Assembly (NCBI RefSeq): GCF_001580365.1
Contig: NZ_CP014480.1
Span: forward strand, 62,001 to 126,000
DNA length: 64,000 nucleotides
Direction: 5' to 3'
DNA from: Kocuria turfanensis
GTDB taxonomy: Bacteria; Actinomycetota; Actinomycetes; Actinomycetales; Micrococcaceae
Shown one piece after another: positions 1 to 7,071 of the stretch. Position numbers and translations under genes: made by a program. Below the pieces are notes generated by a model. The model was given only the letters and a program-made list of their open reading frames with translations, was not told where the DNA came from and did not search any database. Numbering within the stretch: the stretch's first letter is position 1; the number at the start of each line of letters is the position of its first letter.

Positions 1-665
1 AGTCGGACTACTTCAACAGCCCCGGACTCAAGGGGCGGGTGATGTCCGCCTTCTTCCGGGCCATCAACCAGATCCCCATGGACCGCTCCGGCGGCCGCGC
101 CAGCGCCACGTCCCTGAGCAACGGGGGGCGCAAGCTGCAGGAGGGCCAGCTGCTCGGCATCTATCCGGAGGGCACCCGCTCCCCGGACGGGCGGATGTAC
201 AAGGGGAAGATCGGCGTGGCCCGGCTCGCGCTCGAGACCGGCGCCCCGGTCGTGCCCATCGCCATGGTCGGCACCGACAAGGTGCAGCCGATCGGCGCGC
301 GGATCCCGCTGCCCCGCGGCAGGGCACGGGTGACCACGATCTTCGGGGAGCCGCTCGACTTCTCCCGCTACCAGGGCCGGCAGAGCGAGCACGCCCTGCT
401 GCGCGAGGTCACCGACGAGATCATGCACGCCATCCAGGCGCTCTCGGGCCAGGTCTACGTGGACGTCTACGCGGCCGAGCACAAGAAGCGCCTCGCGGAG
501 CAGAAGCGCCAGGAGACCAAGCAGGCCGCCGCGGAGCTCGTGGGCAGCGCCAAGGACCGGGCGCGCACCGCCGCCCAGACCGCCCGGCACGCCGCCGACT
601 CCCTCACCCACCGCGACCGTCCCGCGGCCACGGACGACGACGCGTCCGGGACCACCGCACCCTGA
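1..665 (+). CDS. 1-acyl-sn-glycerol-3-phosphate acyltransferase family protein (5' end outside window)
   Basis: This is a PlsC-family membrane-associated acyltransferase, expected to acylate lysophosphatidic acid in phospholipid synthesis. The reading frame is open from base 3, so the start and the family's HxxxxD motif lie upstream of the window. Visible here are the block with NQIPMDRSGG and the substrate-binding block YPEGTRSPDGR, followed by GVARLALETGAPVVPIA, which is typical of the family. The C-terminal ~70 residues are charged and Ala-rich (KKRLAEQKRQETKQAAAEL), probably a cytoplasmic helical tail. It ends 42 bp before the DAHP synthase gene, the same pairing as Rv2182c near aroG in mycobacteria. 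Substrate specificity cannot be read from the sequence. Confidence 0.85.
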   Translation, partial: SDYFNSPGLKGRVMSAFFRAINQIPMDRSGGRASATSLSNGGRKLQEGQLLGIYPEGTRSPDGRMYKGKIGVARLALETGAPVVPIAMVGTDKVQPIGARIPLPRGRARVTTIFGEPLDFSRYQGRQSEHALLREVTDEIMHAIQALSGQVYVDVYAAEHKKRLAEQKRQETKQAAAELVGSAKDRARTAAQTARHAADSLTHRDRPAATDDDASGTTAP

Positions 666-707
666 ACCCCCCGTCCGGGCCCGCCCCGGACGAGACCATA
701 GGAAGAC

Positions 708-2102
708 ATGATGCTCGACTTCACCGTTCCCGACAGCCTCCGCAACCTGGCCTCGCCCGTGCCCTCGGCGGCCGACTACCCCGGGCTGGACGACTGGCGC
801 GAGCTGCCCGCCGACCAGCAGCCGACGTGGCGCGACCACCCGGACTTCGCCGCCGCCATCGGCGAGCTCAGCGCGGTCCCGCCGCTCGTGTTCGCCGGGG
901 AGGTGGACCAGCTGCGCGAGCGCCTGGCCGAGGTCGCCCACGGCAGGGCCTTCTTCCTGCAGGGCGGCGACTGCGCCGAGACCTTCGAGGGGGCCACGGC
1001 CGACCGGATCAGCGCCCGGGTCAAGACGCTGCTGCAGATGGCCGTGGTGCTCACCTACGGCGCGTCCATGCCGGTCGTGAAGATGGGCCGCATGGCCGGC
1101 CAGTTCTCGAAGCCGCGCTCGTCCAACGACGAGACCCGGGACGGCGTCACCCTGCCGACCTTCCGCGGGGAGATGGTCAACGGCTTCGACTTCACCGAGG
1201 AGTCCCGGGTCCACGACCCCCGGCGCATGGTGCGCGGCTACCACACCTCCGCCTCCACCCTGAACCTCATCCGGGCCTTCACCACCGGCGGCTTCGCCGA
1301 CCTGCGCCTGGTGCACGCCTGGAACATGGGCTTCACCACGAACCCCGCCCACGCCCGCTACGAGTCCCTGGCCCGCGAGATCGACCGGGCCGTGAAGTTC
1401 ATGGACGCCTGCGGAGCGGACTTCGACGCGCTGCGCACCACGGAGTTCTACGCCGGGCACGAGGCGCTGCTGCTGGACTACGAGCGCGCGCTGAGCCGGA
1501 TCGACTCCCGCACCCACCTGCCGTACGGCACGTCCGGTCACTTCCTGTGGATCGGGGAGCGCACCCGGGAGCTCGACGGCGCCCACGTGGACCTGCTCTC
1601 CAAGCTGCGCAACCCGATCGGCGTGAAGCTCGGCCCGAAGACCACCGGCGACGACGCGCTGGCGCTCATCGACAAGCTCGACCCGCAGCGCGAGCCCGGC
1701 CGGCTGACCTTCATCACCCGCATGGGGGCGAAGAACATCCGGGAGAAGCTGCCGCCGCTGGTCGAGGCCGTCGAGCGCTCCGGCGCGAAGGTCGTGTGGG
1801 TCACCGACCCCATGCACGGCAACACGGTGTCGCTGCCGTCCGGGTACAAGACCCGCAACTTCGACGACGTCGTGGACGAGGTGCGCGGCTTCTTCGAGGT
1901 GCACGAGGCGATCGGCTCCTTCCCGGGCGGCATCCACGTGGAGATGACCGGTGACGACGTCGCGGAGTGCCTCGGCGGCGCCGATCCCGTGGACGAGTCC
2001 TCCTTCGAGGACCGCTACGAGTCGCTGTGCGACCCGCGGCTGAACCACATGCAGTCCCTGGAGATCGCCTTCCTCGTGGCGGGCTACCTCTCCCGCCGCT
2101 GA
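708..2102 (+). CDS. aroG: 3-deoxy-7-phosphoheptulonate synthase, class II (DAHP synthase)
   Basis: It condenses phosphoenolpyruvate and erythrose 4-phosphate, the first step of the shikimate pathway. The 464-residue length fits the plant/actinobacterial class II enzyme. Recognisable blocks are FFLQGGDCAETFEG, VKMGRMAGQFSKPRSS, GFTTNPAHARYE, HFLWIGERTRELDGAH, PIGVKLGPKT and a WVTDPMHGNT block, together the PEP, metal and phosphate sites of this class. Two adjacent ATG codons (708 and 711) are possible; AGGAAG at 701-706 sits 1 or 4 nt ahead, so the second may be preferred. It converges on the PASTA kinase gene. In mycobacteria this enzyme is feedback-inhibited and partners chorismate mutase; that partner is not in this window. 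Confidence 0.95.
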   Translation: MMLDFTVPDSLRNLASPVPSAADYPGLDDWRELPADQQPTWRDHPDFAAAIGELSAVPPLVFAGEVDQLRERLAEVAHGRAFFLQGGDCAETFEGATADRISARVKTLLQMAVVLTYGASMPVVKMGRMAGQFSKPRSSNDETRDGVTLPTFRGEMVNGFDFTEESRVHDPRRMVRGYHTSASTLNLIRAFTTGGFADLRLVHAWNMGFTTNPAHARYESLAREIDRAVKFMDACGADFDALRTTEFYAGHEALLLDYERALSRIDSRTHLPYGTSGHFLWIGERTRELDGAHVDLLSKLRNPIGVKLGPKTTGDDALALIDKLDPQREPGRLTFITRMGAKNIREKLPPLVEAVERSGAKVVWVTDPMHGNTVSLPSGYKTRNFDDVVDEVRGFFEVHEAIGSFPGGIHVEMTGDDVAECLGGADPVDESSFEDRYESLCDPRLNHMQSLEIAFLVAGYLSRR

Positions 2103-2145
2103 GCGGGGACCGGGCCGACGGGGCCGGGGCCGGACGGGCCGTCCG

Positions 2146-3990
2146 CTACAGGACGGTCAGGACGACCTCGGCCCCGTCCGTCGTCTGGGACAGCACGTAG
2201 CCGAAGGGCGCGCCGAAGCTCTCCTCGACCCGGGCGGCGAAGCCCGCCTCCCGGAGCACCCGCACCGCCTCCTCCACCGACCGGCCCACGACGTCGGGGG
2301 CGCTCTCGGCCCGCGGGCCGCGGGAGACCGCCAGGTCCACCGCCGAGCCGGCGGCCACGTCCGTGCCCGCCTCCGGGTGCTGGCCCACCACCGTGCCCGC
2401 GGCGGCGTCGTCGGCCACCGCCGTCCGCTCCCCGGCGGCCAGGTCGGCGTCGGCCAGGCGGGCGGCGGCGTCCTCCTCGCTCATCCCCACGACGTCCGGG
2501 GCGGTGACCTGCTGCGGGCCGGTCGAGACGAGCAGGACGACCTGCTCCGCGGGGCGCACGGTCGCGGAGGCGGCCGGGTCGGTGCCGATCACCGTCCCGG
2601 CGGGCGCCGCCGGATCGGGGGTCTCGTGCACGGCCACGTTGCGGAGCCCGGCCCCGGCGAGGTACTGCTGGGCGAGCTCCGGTCCGGTGCCGCGCACCTC
2701 CGGCACGCTCACCGTCCCGCCCGGCCCGGTGCCGATCAACCAGCCCAGGAAGGCGGCCGCGGCCACCGCGAGCGCGGCCAGCGCCAGGTGCGCCGCCGCG
2801 CGCAGGGGGCGCCGCGGGCGCAGCTCGATCGCGGGCCGCCACGGGTCGGAAGAGCCGGCCCGGCGCGGGGCCGGCAGCGCCTCCGTCGCCGCGACGGCCG
2901 GGCGGAGGGCCTCGGTCGGGTCCTGGTGCCGGCGCAGGGTCTCCGTCGGGGCCTGCTGCCGGCTGAGGGTCTCGGTCCGGGTGCCGCCGGGGGCGGGCGA
3001 CCCGCGGGCGTCCCGGTGCCGGCCGAGCGCCTCGGTCCGGGCGTTGCCGAGGGTGAGCGTCCCGGTCCGGGCGCTGTCCGCGCCCTCGGCCTGCGGGGCC
3101 GGGCCGCCGGTCCGCGGCCGCGGTGCGGGAGCGCGGTCGAGCTCGTCGGGGCGCAGGACCGCTCGGACCGCGCGCAGCTGCTCGAGCATCTCCCGGGCGT
3201 CCGCGGGTCGGTCCTCCGGGTCCCGGGCGGTGGCCCGGGCCACCAGCCGCGCCAGCGCCCCCGGGACACCGGGGTCGACGGACCGCAGGTCCGGCACCCT
3301 CCCCTCCGCGTGGGCGCGGGCCACGGCGAGGGGGGCGCCCTCGAACGGGCGGCGCCCGCAGAGCAGCTCGAAGAGCACGATGCCGGCCGAGTAGACGTCC
3401 GCGCGGGTGTCCACCCGCTGCCCGGTCACCAGCTCGGGGGAGGCGTAGCCGACGGTGCCCAGCACGGTGCCGCTGACGGTGTGCTGGTCGACCGCCCGGG
3501 TGAGCCCGAAGTCCGCCACGGTGACCCGGCCGCCGGCCGCGATCAGCACGTTCTCCGGCTTGACGTCGCGGTGCACCAGGCCGGCGCGGTGGGCGGCGGC
3601 CAGCCCGTCCAGGGCGGCCTCCATCACCTCCAGCGCCTCGCGCGCGGTCAGGGCGCCGCGCCGGCGCAGCAGGTCCCGCAGCGTGGAGCCCTCCACGTGC
3701 TCCATGACGAGGTAGGGCACCCCGTCCGCGGCGTGGCCCTGGTCGAGCACGGACACGACGTGCGGATGGGACAGCCGCGCGGCCGCCCGGGCCTCGCGCA
3801 CGAACCGGTCCGCCGCCGCCGGGTCCTCGGCCAGGTGCGGGTGCATGAGCTTGACGGCCACGGTGCGCTCGAGGCGCGTGTCCACCGCGCGGTACACGGT
3901 GGCCGTGCCCCCGCGGGCGATCCGGGGTCCGAGCTCGTACCGGTCCTCCAGGAGGGACCCGGTCAGGTGGTCGGGGTGCGCGTGCTGCAC
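2146..3990 (-). CDS. Ser/Thr protein kinase with three PASTA domains (PknB/PknL-like)
   Basis: A membrane kinase predicted to sense muropeptides or lipid II outside and phosphorylate proteins inside. The kinase domain covers about residues 18-275, with a Gly-rich loop ARGGTATVYRA, VAVK lysine 47, HRDVKPEN (Asp142), DFG at 160-162 and GTVGYASPE, so it should be active. A basic, Pro-rich juxtamembrane stretch holds five TE[AT]L motifs at Thr319, 339, 349, 359 and 369. A transmembrane helix follows at about 398-418, then three PASTA repeats (PEVRG, PDVVGMS, PDVVGRS). It sits where mycobacterial pknL lies, next to aroG and an Rv2175c homologue, but unlike PknL it keeps PASTA domains. The GTG start lies 6 nt after a TAGACT -10, so the mRNA is probably leaderless. 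Confidence 0.93.
   Translation of the reverse strand: MQHAHPDHLTGSLLEDRYELGPRIARGGTATVYRAVDTRLERTVAVKLMHPHLAEDPAAADRFVREARAAARLSHPHVVSVLDQGHAADGVPYLVMEHVEGSTLRDLLRRRGALTAREALEVMEAALDGLAAAHRAGLVHRDVKPENVLIAAGGRVTVADFGLTRAVDQHTVSGTVLGTVGYASPELVTGQRVDTRADVYSAGIVLFELLCGRRPFEGAPLAVARAHAEGRVPDLRSVDPGVPGALARLVARATARDPEDRPADAREMLEQLRAVRAVLRPDELDRAPAPRPRTGGPAPQAEGADSARTGTLTLGNARTEALGRHRDARGSPAPGGTRTETLSRQQAPTETLRRHQDPTEALRPAVAATEALPAPRRAGSSDPWRPAIELRPRRPLRAAAHLALAALAVAAAAFLGWLIGTGPGGTVSVPEVRGTGPELAQQYLAGAGLRNVAVHETPDPAAPAGTVIGTDPAASATVRPAEQVVLLVSTGPQQVTAPDVVGMSEEDAAARLADADLAAGERTAVADDAAAGTVVGQHPEAGTDVAAGSAVDLAVSRGPRAESAPDVVGRSVEEAVRVLREAGFAARVEESFGAPFGYVLSQTTDGAEVVLTVL
2857..3040 (-). repeat. degenerate 30-nt (10-residue) repeat in the kinase juxtamembrane linker
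   Basis: Threonines of the motif T-E-[A/T]-L fall at residues 319, 339, 349, 359 and 369 of the kinase, so the last four are spaced exactly ten residues apart. The following residues are also alike (SRQQ, RRHQ, RPAV). At DNA level the phrase 'agggtctc(c/g)gtc' recurs about every 30 nt. The copies have diverged, so this is an older repeat than the one in ftsQ. Confidence 0.7.
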
Positions 3991-4002
3991 GGGATCAGTC
4001 TA
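3991..4002 (-). promoter_or_regulatory. -10 element directly before the PASTA kinase start
   Basis: On the minus strand TAGACT (3997-4002) is followed by six bases and then the GTG start at 3990. This is the spacing expected when transcription begins on the first base of the start codon. There is no Shine-Dalgarno sequence between them. Confidence 0.6.
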
Positions 4003-4035
4003 GAGCGCGGCGCTGTGCGGCGGCTGGGCCGCGGC

Positions 4036-5238
4036 TCACGCGCCGAACGACCGGCGGTGGGCCTTGACGCTCTTGACGTACTTCTTCGTGTCGTCGTACA
4101 TCCCGTACTTCTTCACCCCGTGCAGGCCCTGGTAGTAGGCGGCGATGGCCACGTCGGTGCTGGGCGCGCTGCGGCCGAGCTGGCGGATGATCGCGACCCC
4201 GGCGGTGACGTTGTCCTGCGGGTCGAGCAGGTCGAGCTCGCGGCCGACGAGTCCCGACGCCCACTCCCCGGCGTCCGGGATGACCTGCATGGTGCCCACG
4301 GCGTCGGCGGGGGAGACCGCCTGGTGGTCGAACCCGGACTCCTGGTAGGCGTGGGCGAGCGCGAGGGCGGGGTCCACGCCCATCTGCACGGCGGTGTCGT
4401 GGACGATCCGCCGCATCTCCTCCCGGGACGGTGCCGGCCGGGAGGCCAGCTGCTCGTGGTGGCGGTTCGCGGACTCCACCACGTCCCGCTCGTAGGTCCG
4501 GCCGAGGAACGTGTCCCCGACGGCGCGCTCGGGCTCCGGCGCGGCCTTCCGCGCGGGCTCCGTCCCGGCGGGCTCCGGGGCGGCCGCGGGCCGGACGGCG
4601 CCGGCGACCGACAGCTTCTGGCCGGGGCGCAGCAGCGAGCCGACGGTGAGGTCGTTGTCGTCCAGCAGCTGCTGGACCGACACGTCGTGGGCCTGGGCGA
4701 TGCTCCACAGCGTGTCCCCGGAGCGCACGACGTGCTCGGTGGCCGCCGGCGCGGTGCGCGGCTGCGGTGCCGCGGGGGCCGGGTCCTCGGCGGCCCGGGA
4801 CGCCCCGGACCCCGGGGCGGCGGACTCCGGGGCGGCCAGGCGGAGGGTCTGTCCGGGCAGGAGCAGGGCGGCGCCGGAGAGGTCGTTCCAGCGCATCAGC
4901 TCGTCGACGGCCACGCCGTGGCGCTGGGCGACCGCCCACAGGGAGTCCCCGGGGGCGACGGTGTGCTCAGGGGCCGTGGGCGCCTTCTTTCCCAGCACCA
5001 GGGGCGCCGGGGCCACCTGGGAGGTCTGGGCCGGGGCGGCGTGGGCCACGGTGCCCCCGCCGAGGGCGGCCATGGCGGCCACGGCGGTCACCGCGGAGCC
5101 GGTCCTCGCGCGGCGGGCCCAGCGGGGGGAGCGGTCCTCCCGGGCCCCGCAGCTCCCGTCGGGGTCGCCGGTGCGGGCGGTGGTGCGGTGCGGTGCGTCG
5201 TTCGGGTCGGTCGTGTCGCGCTCGGGGGGAAACGGCAT
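4036..5238 (-). CDS. secreted LysM-domain lytic transglycosylase
   Basis: A predicted exported peptidoglycan-cleaving enzyme of 400 residues. After a long charged N-terminus comes a hydrophobic stretch ending AHAAPAQT (about residues 48-70), which looks like a signal peptide. Two LysM wall-binding domains follow, each starting with EHTVAPGDSLW or EHVVRSGDTLW. The C-terminal third is an SLT (lysozyme-like) domain with the catalytic glutamate in QESGFDHQAVS and the GTMQVIPDAG and AAYYQG motifs. The ATG at 5238 is chosen because it precedes the signal peptide; the frame stays open far upstream only because GC-rich DNA lacks stops. It lies beside the PASTA kinase, suggesting linked control of wall turnover. 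A TATGCT -10 at 5301-5306 (minus) would give a short leader of about 55 nt, too short for a ydaO riboswitch. Confidence 0.88.
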   Translation of the reverse strand: MPFPPERDTTDPNDAPHRTTARTGDPDGSCGAREDRSPRWARRARTGSAVTAVAAMAALGGGTVAHAAPAQTSQVAPAPLVLGKKAPTAPEHTVAPGDSLWAVAQRHGVAVDELMRWNDLSGAALLLPGQTLRLAAPESAAPGSGASRAAEDPAPAAPQPRTAPAATEHVVRSGDTLWSIAQAHDVSVQQLLDDNDLTVGSLLRPGQKLSVAGAVRPAAAPEPAGTEPARKAAPEPERAVGDTFLGRTYERDVVESANRHHEQLASRPAPSREEMRRIVHDTAVQMGVDPALALAHAYQESGFDHQAVSPADAVGTMQVIPDAGEWASGLVGRELDLLDPQDNVTAGVAIIRQLGRSAPSTDVAIAAYYQGLHGVKKYGMYDDTKKYVKSVKAHRRSFGA

Positions 5239-5300
5239 GAAGTGGCTCTCTGACGCTGATCGGGGAAGAGGCGGAGGTCTCAGCGGTCTCCGCGGGTCCG

Positions 5301-5306
5301 AGCATA
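5301..5306 (-). promoter_or_regulatory. candidate -10 for the LysM transglycosylase gene
   Basis: TATGCT on the minus strand, with an expected start of transcription near 5294 and a leader of about 55 nt. It lies back to back with the promoter of the Rv2175c-like gene. No convincing -35 is visible. Confidence 0.45.
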
Positions 5307-5346
5307 CCGTGCGGGTCCCGCGTGGCACGGGCACCGGCGGACGTGG

Positions 5347-5358
5347 CACTCTGGGGGC
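5347..5358 (+). promoter_or_regulatory. -10 element directly before the Rv2175c-like gene
   Basis: CACTCT (5347-5352), six bases, then the GTG start at 5359. The spacing predicts a leaderless transcript; no ribosome binding site is present. Confidence 0.5.
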
Positions 5359-5745
5359 GTGAAGAAGACATCCGGAAACAGCACCGAGGAGTTCGACCGT
5401 CTGGACGGCCTCGTCCAGGACTGGCTGCCCCTGCCCGACGTCGCCGAACAGCTCGGTCTCGTGGTCACCCGCGTCCACGGTCTCGTCGACGACGGGACGC
5501 TGCTCGCGGTGCGCAACCCGCACGACAACATCCGACGGATCCCGGCGGCCTTCCTCCTGGACGGCGCCGTGCTCGACTCCCTCAAGGGCACCGTGGCGGT
5601 CCTCCGGGACTCCGGGTTCACCGACGCGGAGGCGATCGCCTGGCTGTTCACCGAGGACGAGTCCCTGCCGGGCCGGCCCGTGGACGCCCTGCGCGACGGC
5701 CGCAAGACGGAGATCCGCCGCCGCGCCCAGGCCCTGGCCTGGTGA
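5359..5745 (+). CDS. Rv2175c-family DNA-binding protein
   Basis: A 128-residue protein resembling mycobacterial Rv2175c, a winged-helix DNA-binding protein phosphorylated by the neighbouring kinase PknL. The N-terminal half (VQDWLPLPDVAEQLGLVVTR and the following basic IRRIPAAFLLDGAV) reads as the helix-turn-helix, and the C-terminal half (GTVAVLRDSGFTDAEAIAWL) as a helical domain. The mycobacterial substrate threonine is N-terminal; here Thr4 and Thr9 are the candidates. Keeping this gene near the Ser/Thr kinase supports a kinase-regulator pair, although here a wall hydrolase gene lies between them. The start is the GTG just after a -10 element. DNA targets are unknown. Confidence 0.8.
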   Translation: MKKTSGNSTEEFDRLDGLVQDWLPLPDVAEQLGLVVTRVHGLVDDGTLLAVRNPHDNIRRIPAAFLLDGAVLDSLKGTVAVLRDSGFTDAEAIAWLFTEDESLPGRPVDALRDGRKTEIRRRAQALAW

Positions 5746-5792
5746 CCCGGTCCTGAGCCCCGGCGGGCGTGCGCGCCCGGCGCCCGGGCGCG

Positions 5793-6938
5793 TCAGGACG
5801 AGCGGCGCACCGCCGCCGCGGCGAGCCCGCGCAGCGCGGCCAGGGGCACCGGGCCGGCGCCGAGCCGGTCCAGCGCCGCGAAGGCCTCGGCGCTGAGCGC
5901 GTCGATGAGCTCCTCCGTGGCGCCCAGGGCGCCGCAGCCGGTGATGACCGCGCGGAGCTCCGCCACGTCGCTCTCGCCCAGGTCGGCCCGGCCCAGGGCG
6001 GCCTCGAGCCGGGCGATCTGCTCCTCGTCGCCGAGCCGGCGCACGTAGCCCACCAGCACCGTGCGCTTGCCCTCGCGCAGGTCGTCCCCGGCGGGCTTGC
6101 CCGTGGTGGCCGGGTCGCCGAACACGCCCAGGACGTCGTCGCGCAGCTGGAACGCCTCGCCCAGGGGCAGCGCGAACGCCGAGCAGCGCTCGAGCACCGC
6201 CTCCGGCGCGCCCGCGAGGGCGGCCCCCAGGACCACGGGGTGCTCCACCGAGTACTTCGCCGACTTGTAGCGGATCACGTCCAGCGCCCGCTGCACCGCG
6301 CCGGCACGGTCCTGCCCTGCACCGGCGACCTCCCCCTGCACGTCCAGGTACTGGCCGACCATCACCTCCGAGCGCATGAGGTCGAACACGGCCCGGGCCC
6401 GCGCCGCCCCCGGCGCGGCCGCGCCGGCGAACAGCTGCTCGCTCCAGGACAGGCACAGGTCCCCGGAGAGGATCGCGGCCGCGACCCCGAACGCGGGCCC
6501 GTCCAGGGTCCAGCCGTGCTCGGCGTGCAGGGCCTCGAAGCGGCGGTGGACGCTGGGCGCGCCGCGGCGGGTGTCGGAGCGGTCGATGACGTCGTCGTGG
6601 ATCAGCGCGGCGGACTGGAAGAGCTCCAGGGCCGCCCCTGCCCGGACCACCGCGGGGTCCTCCGGGTCGCCGCCCGCCGCCCGCCAGCCCCAGTAGCACA
6701 GCCGCGCGCGCAGCCGCTTGCCCCCGGAGGAGAGCCCGGCGACGGCCTCCAGCAGCGGCAGGGTGTCCGCCGAGATGGCCCCGAGGACGTCGCGCTGGCC
6801 CTCGAAGAAGCGCTCCAGCTCGGCGTGCAGCCGGTCGACGAAACGACCGTCCTCGGCCCGGAAGGCGTCCTCGGGCGCCTCGCGCGGCACGGTGTCGGCA
6901 CGCGCGGGGGAGGAGTGCGGCAGGGACGGTGACGTCAT
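5793..6938 (-). CDS. idsA: polyprenyl (geranylgeranyl-type) diphosphate synthase
   Basis: A trans-isoprenyl diphosphate synthase of 381 residues that chains isopentenyl diphosphate units for menaquinone, carotenoid or related lipids. The first aspartate-rich motif is HDDVIDRSDTRRG and the second FQLRDDVLGVFGDP, with GGKRLRARL near the N-terminus, all needed for Mg-diphosphate binding. The ATG at 6938 fits the protein's N-terminus; a longer frame reaching 7142 crosses the promoter region and dinB. A TAGGCT -10 (7004-7009, minus) would give a leader of about 60 nt. It is divergent from dinB. Position matches idsA2 (Rv2173) beside Rv2175c; product chain length cannot be judged. Confidence 0.88.
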   Translation of the reverse strand: MTSPSLPHSSPARADTVPREAPEDAFRAEDGRFVDRLHAELERFFEGQRDVLGAISADTLPLLEAVAGLSSGGKRLRARLCYWGWRAAGGDPEDPAVVRAGAALELFQSAALIHDDVIDRSDTRRGAPSVHRRFEALHAEHGWTLDGPAFGVAAAILSGDLCLSWSEQLFAGAAAPGAARARAVFDLMRSEVMVGQYLDVQGEVAGAGQDRAGAVQRALDVIRYKSAKYSVEHPVVLGAALAGAPEAVLERCSAFALPLGEAFQLRDDVLGVFGDPATTGKPAGDDLREGKRTVLVGYVRRLGDEEQIARLEAALGRADLGESDVAELRAVITGCGALGATEELIDALSAEAFAALDRLGAGPVPLAALRGLAAAAVRRSS

Positions 6939-7003
6939 GGGCGGAACGACCTCGATCTCGGGCGGCGGAGGACGGGCCGGGCGGCCGTCCGCGGACTGCG
7001 CCC

Positions 7004-7046
7004 AGCCTAGCGAAGGGGCCCGGATGTCCGGGCCGGGAACTATGCT
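7004..7046. promoter_or_regulatory. divergent -10 elements for idsA (minus) and dinB (plus)
   Basis: The minus strand carries TAGGCT at 7004-7009 facing idsA. The plus strand carries TATGCT at 7041-7046 facing dinB, whose GTG at 7072 is preceded by AGGAGG. No LexA-type box (GTTCGA halves) is seen, so SOS control of dinB is not indicated here. Confidence 0.45.
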
Positions 7047-7071
7047 GTGCCGGACGCAGGAGGAGGGCGCG

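Noticed and set aside
5239..5358. Possible ydaO-type riboswitch before the LysM hydrolase
   Set aside because: The predicted leader is only about 55 nt and contains none of the conserved riboswitch structure.
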